Source: Cocos nucifera (lineage: Eukaryota; Streptophyta; Magnoliopsida; Arecales; Arecaceae). Taken from it: DNA of 64,000 bases. Positions 44,148 to 55,375 of this stretch are shown one piece after another. The stretch covers positions 310,001 through 374,000 of the forward strand of contig QRFJ01000779.1 in the NCBI GenBank assembly GCA_006176705.1. The letters run 5' to 3'. Every line of letters begins with the position of its first letter. Position 1 is the stretch's first letter. Both the position numbers and the translations under genes were made by a program. A model generated the notes under the pieces. The model was not told where the DNA came from. It saw only the letters and a program-made list of their open reading frames with translations, and did no database searches.

Positions 44148-45157
44148 TGTCTTCCTCGTACTGTATGTAGATGATATCCTTCTTATTGGGAATGATATTC
44201 CCATGTTGACCATAGTTAAAATGTGGTTATCTAAAAAATTCTCCATGAAAGACCTAGGAGAAGCATCTTTCATTCTAGGATTCAAAGTCTATAGAGATTG
44301 ATCGAATAGGATGCTAGGTCTTTCATAGAAGATGTATATAGAAGAAGTGTTAAAGAGGTTTAGCATGAAATACTCCAAGAGGGGATTGGTACCCTTCAGA
44401 CATGGCATTCATCTTTTCAAGAAAATGTGTCCCAACACACCTGAGGAGATTGAGCGTATGAGCAAGATTTCTTATGCTTCAGTATTAGGGAGCCTTATGT
44501 ATATCATGTTATGTACACGACCTGATATAGCCCATGCTCTGAGTATCACGAAGAGATATCAGTCGAATTTAGGTGAAAAACATTGGACTTTTATGAAATG
44601 TATCATTAAGTACTTAAGAAGAACTAAAGATATGTTGTTGGTTTTTGGTAATGGAGAACTCCAAGTCTAGGGATATAAATACTCAGATTTTATATTCGAT
44701 ATAGATGATTGAAAGTCGACATTTAGGAGTCTGTTTATATGTAATAATAGTGCTATCAATTGGAAGAGTTCCAAGCAGACAGTGATAGCAGATTCCACCA
44801 TGGAAGCAGAATACATCGCTGCATCAAAAGTTGCAAAGGAGGCATTTTCATACAAGAAATTTATCGCAGAGATCGAAGTGATGCCATCGGATACCATTCC
44901 TCTATAGTGCAACAACAATGGCGTCATAGTCCTTGCTAAGGAACCGAGGTCTCATAAAAATCTAAGCACATCGAGCGGCGATACCACCTTATCTGCGATT
45001 ATCTTGAGAAAGGTTATGTCGAGGTCAAGAGAGTCAACTCCGCATACAATGTGGCAGACCCACTCACAAAGCCATTGAGCCAGCAAAAGAACGAAACCCA
45101 CCTTAAGAAGATGGAATTTAGATTTGTAGCCTATTGACTTTAGATCAAGTAGGAGTT
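44148..45157 (+). pseudogene. Copia RT (from YVDD) plus RNase H of element F
   Basis: It begins in the middle of the RT palm with VFLVLYVDDILLIGND (YVDD at 44164-44175), directly after the LTR end of D. It continues through KDLGEASFILGFKVYRD, the frame 44332-44670 (KMCPNTPEEIERMSKISYAS, CTRPDIAHAL) and RNase H (ADSTMEAEYIAAS, about 44797-44835) to a tail next to the PPT at about 45145. Several stops are present (after NGELQV, in CDNNG, in the tail). This is the 3' part of an older copia A interrupted by D; the 5' part should lie left of D but is not recognisable. Confidence 0.83.
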
Positions 45158-47421
45158 TGTTAAATATGTGTACCCTAGAAAGCCAAAATTGGCTGACACT
45201 AGTAATGCACATCTAAGGGCAAAATTATAATTTTAACTATAAATAATAAAATGGGTTATTTTCTATCATAATGTGTATTTGAAAGTATCTGTGATACATT
45301 CCTTGAGTTAATGGTAATGATAGCTCATATTTTCAAGAGTTGAAAATTTAAGACATAAATTTTCATTATTAACTCATAAAATGCTTCTGATCGTAGGATC
45401 ATCATGAGGATGGTGATTGATCTGAAAGGTTAGGGTACGATCGCTTTTTTAGAATAGATAAGTCTTGAGTCTACGGTATAGAGACATCAGAACGAGAGTA
45501 TAGAAACTCGTTAGAGAATGAGGGCATTGAGCATGAGCATCTTGAGCAGTCATAAGGAAGTCTTCCTTCTCATCGATGACTAGTTCGAAGCTGCAGTGAT
45601 GTGTCTAGTTCTTTGACCTGAGGTGCATCGGTAATTCACATTGAGGGTGTTATAGTTTGACTACACCATAACTTGATTTTCTAGCCAATCGGAATGCTGA
45701 GGTGTATGTTGGCTATAGCATATTCATTATAGGAGTTGGATTGCACTAATAGGGGATCTATCAACGCCGGTAGATGAGGAACAATCCTATGATGATCATG
45801 AGAATCAAGTCCATAAGCCCATGGCCATGGTAGAGTGAAAAAATAAAAAGAGTTTCTTTTAGGGTTGTCACATTGGACTTGAATCGAATGATTAATTCAT
45901 ATGATGGAAATTAGGGTTTGATGAGATCACCTTAACCCTCATCCGATCAGGGCTCAAGATAGAGGAACTTAATCACATAGGTAACTACACCAAGAGATTC
46001 ATTTTTAGTTCTGATGGGTTGCCACCATTTGCTGCTAAGTGTCACTGATGGATTTTGGGAGCAATTAGAATGATTTGGATGATTGATCATACTAGTTGTC
46101 TGAATCAAAAAAGTTCTGATCCATCAGAAGGTGTTTCGATGATGTTGATGATAGAGATCGTGACGTATCCCATTACCATATAGAACTAAACCTAACTGGA
46201 TCACACAAACAAGAATTTAGATCTGGATATCATTAATTGGACTAACCCAGTTCAATTGATTTGAATAAGATTCAATTAGGTTCAAGAAAATTGTGCTAGC
46301 ACACGATTGATCCTAATGTTCTCCTCCAACAATCATTAAAGCTTATCTCGACTGAGCCAAATATATTTGGACTCACTCAAGAACCTTTACTTGATCTGAT
46401 TGGAGCTTGTCCAGGTCAAAAAATGGTTGTCTTAATTTATGAGATAAATTTGAGACAACACCTGCCATTTTTCATTATCTGCTAAATCTTGTCCTTTGAC
46501 TTTAGTCAAATATTGATCTTTGATACTTAGACATCTACCCATGTGTCATGCACCCATAGAAGAGAACATGGGGGTTTGTCCCCCTGCTAAAAAGTAGAGG
46601 CATGCGCCCCATGAGGATCATGCCTGGAGTCCCATACATATAGGACTCCAGTTGCTTCATGCTTTCAACTTGGGTGGCGCCAAAGAGTCCTTTTTGACCA
46701 GTCTTGGTGCCACCTAAGGAGGTTTGTGAGGGACTCTAATCTGATTAATCAGACGAAGTCATCCCACCAATTAGATTTAGATCTGATTGCATAAAGAGCC
46801 ATGATTGGTCGGGATGATGTGGCACTGCATGGCACAACATGGTCTATATAAACCATGTCTGCACCTTGAATTGAGAGGTTCTACCCTTTGCCCATGCCAC
46901 AAGGCTTCTATCCCTCCCTCTCCATGCCACGTTCAGGTCCTCTCTCTCCTATCCACGTCCAAGACTTTTGGGCTCGAGTTTGGTGCGATCCAAGCAAGAG
47001 AAAGGTGACAGAAAAGGAAGAAGGCAGCACTGCTGTAAGAGACAACAACTGATCTTCAAAAGATATTTTGAAGACCTTCAAGATCAGATCCAGATTTAAT
47101 TTTTAGAGCAGAGATTGAAAAGGAGAAGATCTCTAGATCCTGCCTGAGTAGACATCGGTAGAGGCTAGGCGCTTGCGTGGCTACTTCCAGAACCTCAGGC
47201 AAACATCGAAATCATCACAGGATAATAGGATTACCCATAACAAAGGTATAATTAAATTAGATTTAATTTAATTTAATTTAATTTAATTTATTAGATCGAT
47301 AAAATCAGTTCTGAAGAGTCTCAGATCTAATTTGGATCTAAGAGAATTTTTTTTTAAAATATCCCTTTTGATCCAATCAGATCTGAACGAACATGATCCA
47401 AGAAATAAGATTTTTCCTTCA
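45158..47421 (+). repeat. Copia A 3' LTR, complete, divergent (element F)
   Basis: 2264 bp, TGTTAAATATGTG to CCTTCA. It is more diverged from the other family A LTRs than they are from each other (U3 centre 46320-46700 especially), which fits an older insertion. TATA-like GTCTATATAAACC near 46850. The terminus at 47421 abuts gypsy G3 gag; CTTTC is the candidate target duplication. It contains a pentanucleotide run at 47261-47290. Confidence 0.88.
47261..47290 (+). repeat. Microsatellite (ATTTA)6
   Basis: Six perfect ATTTA units in the R-U5 part of the LTR, in place of the shorter AT-rich stretch of the other copies. Confidence 0.9.
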
Positions 47422-47870
47422 CTTTCCTTCTAGAAGATTTCATAACTACTCCTTCTTGAATGCTCTGAAGACTTAGGTGTTGATGGTAATTAAGGAGCAG
47501 CTACCAAGATCAAAAAAAATGTAGTCTTATCTAACCAAATGCAACCCCAACAAGTACTGCTTGCACCATTGTGACCATGGTCATGATATTAAAGAATGTA
47601 TCCTCTAAGACGAGATCAAGAAGCTCATCAAACAGGGTTGGTTAGACCAATTTATATGATGTTGATCAGAAAGGAGGGATGATCAGCCAAGGGTACTACC
47701 ATAACTAGAGCCATCTCAAATGGATGAACCATAAGAAGATCGACCCCCACATAGGATCATCAGTATCATCACTGGGGGACATCGACAGGGAGAGGCAAGT
47801 GGATCTGCTCAGGGAGGAAAGAAGTAGAGAATTGGGGAACCCATCACTTTCACTAAAGAAGATACACCAA
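47422..47870 (+). pseudogene. Gypsy gag, C-terminal part (G3)
   Basis: It reads RRFHNYSFLNALKT (compare RRFHNYAPLNAP in G2) and VIKEQLPRSKK, then a zinc knuckle with Cys retained (KYCLHHCDHGHDIKEC, about 47555-47605), then DEIKKLIKQGWLDQ and a low-complexity tail to the protease. The region upstream of 47422 was separated by the copia F insertion. A few stops interrupt it. Confidence 0.72.
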
Positions 47871-47871
47871 G

Positions 47872-48330
47872 GATTCAGTTTTGCATAATGAAGTGATTGT
47901 AGTTACTTTAAACATTGCTGATTATGATGTATGTCGTGTCTTAATTGATAATGGAAGTTATGCTGATATTTTGTTTTATAATGCTTTCTCTAATAAAATG
48001 TCCATACCTGATAATCATATGGGACCAACAAATTCTTCGTTAGTGGGATTCATCGGAGATGCCGTATCGGTTGAGGAAATAATTATCTTACCAGTTGTGG
48101 CAGGTCGTTACCCAAGGCAATCCAAAGTAAAAGTTGATTTTCTAGTGGTGAAGGCTCCCTTTACCTATAATGCGATCCTTGGCCAACCTGAGTTGAATGC
48201 ACTTCGGGCAGTAGTGTCAACCTATTATTTAAAGATGAAGTTTCCAATAGGACATGAAGTTGGAGAAGTCAGAGGAGATCAAGCTTTGGCTTAACATTGC
48301 TACACAATTACTCTATAAGGGAGAAAGCAG
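47872..48330 (+). pseudogene. Gypsy aspartic protease (G3)
   Basis: The frame 47881-48294 (137 aa) is fully open: NIADYDVCRVLIDNGSYADI holds the active-site D-N-G, followed by LFYNAFSNKMSIPDN, GFIGDAVSVEEIIILPVVAG and VKAPFTYNAILGQPELNALR. This is the best-preserved protease in the window and keeps the catalytic Asp. It ends with VRGDQALA; the family continues into the linker before RT, where a stop is met. Confidence 0.82.
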
Positions 48331-49440
48331 CCAAATATGGACTTGATGCTCATGATGATTTGACTAAAGAATGAGATGAACTAATGGACGACCTTATTGC
48401 AGTCATCCTGAATGATGAGAACGAGGACCATATAGCCCAGATTGGTTCCAATTTGCATGAAGAGACTAAAAAGCAGCTCGTCAATTTCTTGTGAAGGTAT
48501 GCTGATGTTTTTGCCTGGGTCCTTATAGATATGCTTGGGACAAATGCAGAAGTGACGGAACATCATCTAGCTATTGATCTCAAGTGCCAATCTAAGAAAC
48601 AAAAAAGTGCAGCTTTGCACTAGAGCGGTAGAAGGCTATTGCGGATGAGATCGACAAGCTTCTTAAGGCTAAGTTCATCCGAGAGGTATCCTATTTAGAT
48701 TGGATTGCAAATATGGTCCTTATCAAGAAGATGAACAACAAATGGAGGATGTGCATAGACTTCATAGATTTGAACAAGACCTACCTAAAGGACAGCTATC
48801 ACCTGCCTAGAATTAATCAACTGGTGGATGCAACTTCAGCCGTGAGCTCCTCACTTTTATGGATGCTTTCTCCAGCTATAACCAAATCTAGATGGCACCA
48901 GAAGATGAGAAGAAAACTACTTTTTTCACTGACTGTGGTCTTTGTTATTATAGGGTTATATCCCTTGGACTCTAAAATGCAGGTGTGATGTACCAGTGCT
49001 TGGTGAACAAGATCTTCAAGGAGCAGATTGACCGTAATATAAAGGTCTACATGGATGATATGCTTGTCAAGAGCTGATCTTCAACAAATCACATTGCCAA
49101 CCTTGAGGAGACATTCAACACACTCTGAAAGTACAAGATGAAGCTGAATCCAACCAAGTGCACTTTCAAAGTAACTTCAGAAAAGTTCTTAGGATTCATG
49201 GTATCGAGGTGCGGCATCAAAGCAAATCCTGAAAAGATTTGAGCCATCTAGGAGATGACTACCCCAAAGATAATAAAGGAGGTGCAACGCCTGACAGGGA
49301 AGGTTGCAGCTCTGAATTGCTTTATTTTAAGATCAGTGGAATATTGCATGTCCTTCTTTCAAGTACTGAAGCAACCGAAGAACTTCTGCTGGACTTCTAA
49401 TGTCAACATACATTTGACGAATTAAAAAACTACCTTGGTT
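48331..49440 (+). pseudogene. Gypsy reverse transcriptase (G3)
   Basis: The linker (YADVFAWVLIDM) leads into MVLIKKMNNKWRMCIDFIDL (frame 48713-48988), DSYHLPRINQLVDATS, a frameshift in the SGYE block, then MDAFS, KIFKEQIDRNIKVYMDDML with the catalytic box Y-M-D-D at 49048-49059, and KYKMKLNPTKCTFKV with the downstream connection. In contrast to G2 the catalytic Asp pair is intact. The frame is broken near 48835 and by several stops. Confidence 0.82.
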
Positions 49441-50290
49441 TACCTCCCCTCCTTGCCTAGCCTGAACCTAGAGAAGACTTTTTCCTGTATTTGATGGTAT
49501 CTCCTACAGTCATCAAAATAGTTTTAATTAGAGAAGAGGCAAAAATTTAGAAGCCAATCTACTATATAAGTCAAGTTCTGAGGGATGCAAAAATAAGGTA
49601 TACCAAATTGGAAAACCTAACCTATGCTTTTGTTATTGCAGCCAGGAAGCTCTGACCATATTTTCAGAGACATATGGTCACACTCCTCACAAATCAACTA
49701 ATAAAGATAGTCCTTCAATAGCCAGATACCTTTGAAAGAATAGCAAAGTGGGCAATTAAGCTCATTGAATTTGAAATCAATTTCTAACCTCGGCCATTTA
49801 TTAAAGCTCAAATACTAGCTAACTTTATAGTAGAATGCACTATCCCGGATGAAGCTAAACCTGAATAATGGGAGATCAGCATCTCTAATCTACAGCCAAG
49901 CCCCTCTTAAGAGAAAGTAGATCTCTTTGAAGACTTTTGGACTTTGTATGTTAATGGTTCGTCTAATACATTTGGAGCAGGCGTAGATTTGATTCTTATG
50001 AATCCAAAAGGGGTTACTACAAAATATGCACTACACTTCAAATTTTTTGTTACCAATAATGGAGCAGAATATGAAGCCTTGAATGAAGGATTGAAAATAG
50101 CTAAAGAATTAGGGGCGGACCATGTGAAGGTCTATAGTAATTTTCAGTTGGTGGTGGGGCAAATCAATAATAGCTATGAAGCCCAGGATGAAAGTATGAA
50201 GAAGTACCTGGATAAGGTGAGAAGTCTAACCTTGTCCTTCAGCAGTTTTGATATCCAATAGATTTCCAGAGCAAAAAACTCAAGGGCCAA
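49441..50290 (+). pseudogene. Gypsy RNase H and second RNase H (G3), split by a MITE
   Basis: RNase H pieces (YYISQVLRDAKIRYTKLENL, TNQLIKIVL, RIAKWAIKLIEFEINF) are followed by the open frame 49944-50261, the second RNase H: MYVNGSSNTFGAGVDLILMN, EYEALNEGLKIAKELGADHV, VYSNFQLVVGQINNSYEAQD. The Asp of YVDG has become Asn. Near its end the reading is interrupted by the hAT-type MITE (50291-50902) and resumes at 50911 (DLLSKLTTWALNEF-type linker) without loss of bases. Confidence 0.82.
50283..50290. repeat. 8-bp target site duplication, left (AGGGCCAA)
   Basis: Pairs with AGGGCCGA at 50903-50910, one transition different. Removing the insert and one copy restores the gypsy sequence seen at 8785 and 16468. 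Confidence 0.8.
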
Positions 50291-50902
50291 TGGGCTAAAA
50301 GTGGGCTCAGGCCAGCCTAAGATCCATCGGGTCGGGGCGGCTTCGGGTCGGGCTTCGATTGAAGCAATTCGGGCCGAGTTTAGGCCTAGAAATAAAGCCC
50401 ATTTTCCTTTCAGGCCTGGCTCGGGCAAACCTTTGGCCCAGCCCAGGCTTGAGATCGAAGGTAAGCCCAAAACTTTCAGTCCAAGCACCTAAAGTTCTGT
50501 CTAAATTTAGCGCAGCCCGTTTTTCTTTCATTTAAGACTTAAGACTCTTAAATTAAAGTCTTAAATTGATGTAGCCAACAAATGCAATGCTCCAAGCTTA
50601 CACAAAGCCAACAAATGTGGGGTAGGATATTTGCTACAGGTTATGGTAGCAAATAATGAATAGAGATTTTTTTTCCTTTTTGATAAGTGAAAGAAATCAA
50701 GCTAGCCCAATATTTGGCCCCAATAAATTTGGGCTGGCCCGATTAGGTTCGGGCTGCGCTCAGGCTTGGGCTCGGGCTGGATTTGAACCTTAAAATTTAT
50801 AAAATTTTTAGGCCTAAGCCTGGCTTGAAGCCTGAATAATAATTTTGGGCCAGGCTCAGGAAAGGGTAAGGCCCGGCCTAGCCCGACCTGTTTCTAGCCC
50901 TA
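50291..50902. mobile_element. hAT-type MITE, 612 bp, GC-rich GGGCC subterminal repeats
   Basis: The left end TGGGCTAAAAGTGGGCTCAG and the right end, reversed, TAGGGCTAGAAACAGGTCGG form imperfect terminal inverted repeats. Both subterminal regions are dense in GGGC/GCCC motifs, as in Ac-like hAT non-autonomous elements. Eight-base target duplications flank it, the hAT length. It holds no transposase reading frame; the short frames inside (50301-50492 and 50307-50531) follow the GGGC repeats. Its composition is clearly different from the AT-rich gypsy around it. Confidence 0.82.
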
Positions 50903-50910
50903 AGGGCCGA
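50903..50910. repeat. 8-bp target site duplication, right (AGGGCCGA)
   Basis: See 50283-50290. Confidence 0.8.
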
Positions 50911-52290
50911 CCTCCTGTCTAAACTAACTACTTGGGCCCTAAATGAATTTCCAAAGGAGGATTTCTTTGAAGTCCTTCAGCATTCGAGTTTAGAGGAGTC
51001 CCATACCATAATGCAAGTAGATCCTGAGTCTAGCTAGATTGATCCATTGATCTTTTATCTCAAAGATGGCATTCTCCCTAGAGATCTAAAGGAAGCTCAA
51101 AAATTGAGAAATCAGGCCTCTCGTTATGTTCTTGTATAAGGGCAAACTATATAAGAGATCTTACTCCATGCCACTTCTTAAATATCTTTAACCATCTGAA
51201 GCTGATTATATCCTGAGGAAAGTTCATGAAGGAATATGTGGAAATCATCTTGAAGCTAGATCATTGTCTTACAAACTACTCCATCAAGGATACTACTGGC
51301 CGATCATGCAATAGGATGCAATTGAGTATGTAAGGAAATGTGATCAGTATCAGAGAAATGCTAATATTCAAAGGCAACCAGCTTCCCAACTCACACCCTT
51401 AAGTGCTCCATGGCCATTTGTACAATGGGGAATGGATATACTTGAGCTATTTTTCATGGCATCTGGACAACAAAAATTTCTTCTAGTGGTAGTGGACTAC
51501 TTCATCAAGTAAATCGAAGCCGAACTCCTAGCAAAAATCACTGAAGCCAAGGTACAGGACTTCATCTAGAAGTCAATAGTGTATAAATTTAGCCTATTTC
51601 AGACTTTAATTATAGATGATGGGCATCAGTTTGCAAGGGCGAAATTTGTTGAGTTCTGTGAAAGTTTGAATATCTCCCATTACTTCATATCTGTGGCTCA
51701 TCCCTAAGCGATGGTGAGGCCGAGGTAACCAACAAAACTTTATTATAGGAGATTAGGGCAATGCTTGAAAGGGCAAAGGGCACATGGGCAGATGAACTCT
51801 ATCATATGCTCTGGGGTTATAGAACTACTCAAAGACTGTCAACTCGGGAGACACCATTTACGCTAGCATTTGGAACTAAAGCAGTGATACCGGTTGAACT
51901 CGGACTTTCCTTGGCATGAGTAGAAGGCTTCAATGAATAGAATAACTCATAGAATCTTAGGACAAATCTTTATTTATTAGAGGAAAAGTGTGAGAAGGTC
52001 CAAATTTGGATGGTAGCTTACCATCAAAAGTGGCTCAATATTATAATTCCAAAGTCAGGAGCAAAATATTCAAGGTTGAAGACCTGGTGCTATGATGAGC
52101 AAACATCTCATAGCCATAAAATCAAGAAAAGCTCATCCTAAACTAGAAAGGTCCTTATGAGGTTGTAGAAATCATCCAACTAAGAACTTATTATCTAAAA
52201 GAGCTTTGAGGGGTTGCACTCTCACGATCTTGTAATTCAAAAAATTTGTGAATGTATTATCAATAACCTTACTTTAATAAAATTTCTTTA
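50911..52290 (+). pseudogene. Gypsy integrase (G3)
   Basis: After the MITE come the RNase H-integrase linker (EFPKEDFFEVLQHSSLEESH), the zinc region (KVHEGICGNHLEARSLSYKL then GYYWPIM and CDQYQRNANIQ, with one Cys changed to Tyr), and the core (DYFIKXIEAELLAKI; IIDDGHQFARAKFVEFCESL; HYFISVAHP). A frameshift precedes the region of the catalytic Glu. The later blocks (TWADELYHMLWGYRTTQRLS, ETPFTLAFGTKAVIPVELGL) and the tail are readable to about 52245. Many single stops occur. Confidence 0.78.
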
Positions 52291-53810
52291 TCCTAACATC
52301 TTTATTTTTGGTGCACATTGGATGATGGCAGGAAATTATTCAACCAAACTTTGTTTCTAAATGAAGTGAAGGCCTCCGATTTTTAAATAGGAGGATAACC
52401 TCATCTTAATGAGGGTGAAGGCCTCCAATTCTTAAATAAAAGGTTAACCTCGTCTTAACGAGGAGGGTCTCTAATTCTTAAACAAGTGGCTAACCTCCTT
52501 TTAACAATTGTGAAGGCCTCTGGTTCTTAAACAAGAAATAATAGGAAGAGGCCCTCTCAAGGATCCTTTTGCATCCTGGTAATCTTATTAGGAACAGGAG
52601 GTGGATCTCGTCCTAATAAGGATAATAGCCAACCACGTCAGGGACAAGAGATGGACCTCATCCTGATATGGATGAAGATCCTTATAAAGGATTGAAAGCC
52701 TCTGGTTCTTAAACAAGAGATTAACCTCGTCTTAACGAGGGTGAAGGCCTCCAATTCTTAAACAAGAGATAACGGAGAGAGGCCCTCTCAACTATCCTTT
52801 TGTATCTTAGCAATCTTGTTAGGAATGGGAGGTAAACCATGTCCTAATAAAAGTGATAGCCAACCACGTCAAGCACAAAAGGTAGACCTCATCCTAACAT
52901 GGATGAAGACCCTTATGAGGGACTGAAGTCCTCTGGTTCTTAAATAGAAGGTTAACCTCATCTTAACGAGGATGAAGGCCTCCAGTTCTTAAATAGAAGG
53001 AAACGAGGAGAGGTCTCTCAATGGCCTTTTTGCACCCCCATAATCTTATTAGGAATAGGAGGTAGACCTCATCCTAACAAGGATAATAGCCAATCACGTC
53101 AGGAATAAGAGGTAGACCTCGTCCTGACATGGATGAAGATCCTTATGAGAGATTGAAGGCCTCTGATTCTTAAACATGAGGTTAACCTCATCTTAACAAA
53201 GGTGAAGGCCTTCGGTACTTAAACAAAAGGTAATGGAAAGAGGCCCTCTCAATGACCCTTTGGTGCTTCGGCAAACTTATTAGGAATAGAAAGTGGACCT
53301 TGTCTTAATAAGGATAATAGCCAACCATGTCAAGAATAGGAGGTAGACCTCATCCTAATATGGATGATCCTTACGAGAGATTGAAGGCCTCCAATAATTA
53401 AATAACAGATTAACCTTGTCTTAATGAGGGTGAAAGCCTTCGCTCCTTAAATAGGAGGTTAACCTTATCTTAACAAGGGTGAAGGCCTCCAGTTCTTAAA
53501 CAAGAGGTAATGGAGAGAGGCTTTCTCAATGGCCTTTTTGTGCTTCGGCAACCTTGTTAGACATAAGAGGTAGATCTCATCCTAACATGGATGATAGCCA
53601 ATGATGTCAGGAATAGGAGGTAGGTAGACCTCATCCTGAAGGGGATGAAGATCCTTATGAAGGATATGAAGATCTTTAATTATTAATAAGAAGCCAGCTG
53701 CATCAGGAACAGGAGGAGGACCTCATCCTAACATAGTTAAAAATCCTCGCGAAGGGTACAAAAGCTCTCGCTTTCTAAATAGGAAGGAAAGTTAATACCT
53801 AAAGTCTAGA
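52291..53810 (+). repeat. Gypsy G3 3' tandem repeats (~231-bp higher unit, ~50-bp subunits)
   Basis: Five large units are marked by CAATCTTGTTAGGAATAGGA-type segments at about 52573, 52805, 53035, 53265 and 53540. Shorter repeats of GGTTAACCTCGTCTTAACGA with AAGGCCTCCAATTCTTAAAC lie between them. GAGAGGCCCTCTC recurs once per unit. The array is related to those of G1 and G2 but built differently. The first ~80 bp are plain untranslated spacer. Confidence 0.82.
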
Positions 53811-54059
53811 AGATAATATTTATAAACAAGAAGGACATGCCAACTAAACGTTGGATTGAGATCATCATTCCAAAGCAACATCAACATTAGACATAAGATG
53901 GAAATTAAGAGAACAACAAGTATTGAATCCAAATGAAATACAAGAGAGCAATCAAAAGAAGCATAATTTCATTAAGCCAAAGTTTGGTACAAAGGTCTTA
54001 AAGACCAATTACATTAAGAAAAAAAAAGAAGAAAGGGGAAGGAAAAGAAAATGAAAGGA
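53811..54059 (+). other. Gypsy 3' spacer
   Basis: Purine-rich, AT-rich spacer between repeats and the antisense ORF. No gene or structure seen apart from an AG-rich run near 54010-54060. Confidence 0.5.
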
Positions 54060-54376
54060 TGAGGTCCTACTTGGACTTTGGATTGACGGCTTCGGCCACT
54101 ACAAGAAAAGCTTCAAATTGTTCACCTTCTCCTCGAGTTCTCGTCTCACTACCAAACTCTCATCCAGTAATTTCTAAGACCTTTGGAAGTCTTCTTCGGC
54201 CTTCCTCAATCTCTTCCTCAAAATGACTGATTCAGCCTTAGCATCTTTTACAGCATTCCTTTTGTAGACCATCTATATTTTGCAGTTGTTGCAGTTCGAC
54301 CTTATCTTTTTTGTACAACTCAGAAAGCTTCCCTAGGATCCTCCTTAGAGAAGCAATCTCCTCCGAATCTATGCAT
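54060..54376 (-). pseudogene. Gypsy antisense coiled-coil ORF (aORF), segment in G3
   Basis: The - strand from 54376 reads DSEEIASLRRILGKLSELYK and KDKVELQQLQNIDGLQKECC. After a frameshift near 54255 it continues VKDAKAESVILRKRLRKAEE, DFQRS, a stop, and KLLDESLVVRRELEEKVNNL. Heptad-like Leu spacing and the high Glu/Lys/Arg content indicate a coiled coil. It is antisense to gag-pol and lies beyond the 3' tandem repeats. Extra ORFs, including antisense ones, are known in Tat-lineage elements, but I recognise no function. Related pieces are at 19240-19410, 39355-39585 and 59018-59510. Confidence 0.6.
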
Positions 54377-55375
54377 TGAAGGAAAAATCCTATTTTTGCC
54401 ATAGAATCATTCAGATCTGATTAGATCTGAAGAAATATTTCAAAAAATATCCTAAAAATCCTAATCAAATTTGAGACATCTCGAATTTGATCCTATAGAT
54501 CTGATATTAAAACTAAAAAATAAAATTAAATCAGATTTCATTTTAGTACCTATTTGGGTAATCTAATTATCCTATCGATGATCCTGATGTTCCAAAGATT
54601 TTGGATGGAGCCATGCACGTGCCTGGTCTCTATCGAAGTCCACTCAGGCTAGATATGGACATCTTCTCCTGATGAATCTTTTCTCCAAAGATCATATCTG
54701 AATCTAATCTATTGATCCTTCAAAATGATTGTCGAAGGTAGAATATCCATCTCATGAACACCGTCGTCTCTTTTGTCTGATCCTAGCGCCAACCACCTTG
54801 GATCTTCCTTGTTGGAATTTTACCCAACACTCGGGCATGGAGAAGGAGGAGATATCTGAGTAAGGGGCATGGAGATGGTGGGAGAGGTAGGGCTTCTAAT
54901 CATAAGGACAAACTCCTTTGATAAGAGGTCTATTTGTAGAACTAGTGTAGCCCTGGAGTACTATTCGATCAAGTAATCAAATTACTTGATCAAATTAAAT
55001 TCCCATCTAAAATCCCACATTGAATACCTGATCCCATCAGGTTTTTCTTGCCCAAAAGAACCCTAGAGATGTTGCACAAATTAGATAGAGAAAGATGGAT
55101 GGTGTGGGGTTTATCTCCAAGAGTTTTCTCCATAACAAACTCTTTCATGCCTCCTTAAATTTGTGCACAACAAATATGGGACGGGCCCACCTTAATTTGT
55201 TCATGAAACTCCCTTGGGACGTGCACCATTTAGAAGAGAATAAGGGGCACACAATTTCTCCTTTAATTCTTGCAAAGACTTGGTCAAACGATGGGTTAAT
55301 GTCCTGACAAAACCAAAAATGGCAGGTGGTGATGGGAATTGGTAGGTGTTGTCTTATTTCCACCTAATGGATTAA
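54377..55375 (-). repeat. Copia A-related LTR, truncated
   Basis: It begins TGAAGGAAAAATCC, the reverse of the family terminus, and follows the family A LTR layout through the GCACGTGCCTGG block and the TATA region to about the W-box area, where it stops at 55375. It is more diverged than the other family A copies and probably a sister subfamily. The left flank TGCAT (54372-54376) is the candidate target duplication in G3. Confidence 0.72.

Larger units (their letters stand above)
47422..54376 (+). mobile_element. Tat-like gypsy element G3 (5'-truncated)
   Basis: It starts inside gag where copia F inserted and runs through protease, RT, RNase H, second RNase H (interrupted by a MITE), integrase, 3' tandem repeats and the antisense coiled-coil ORF. 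It is cut at 54376 by a reverse-strand LTR terminus. The missing end (aORF N-part, minisatellite, LTR) is plausibly 59018-61717, giving one element split by a 4.6-kb insertion complex. Confidence 0.87.

Noticed and set aside
46805..47008. Short + frame in the element F LTR with Cys and His residues
   Set aside because: It lies in the LTR R-U5 region, is not conserved in other LTR copies, and shows no zinc-finger spacing.
50301..50531. Overlapping frames on both strands in the GC-rich insert
   Set aside because: They follow the GGGC/GCCC repeats of a MITE; neither resembles a transposase.
55145..55363. 72-codon - strand and 70-codon + strand frames in the LTR fragment
   Set aside because: Overlapping frames on both strands within an LTR fragment, with no counterpart in other copies.
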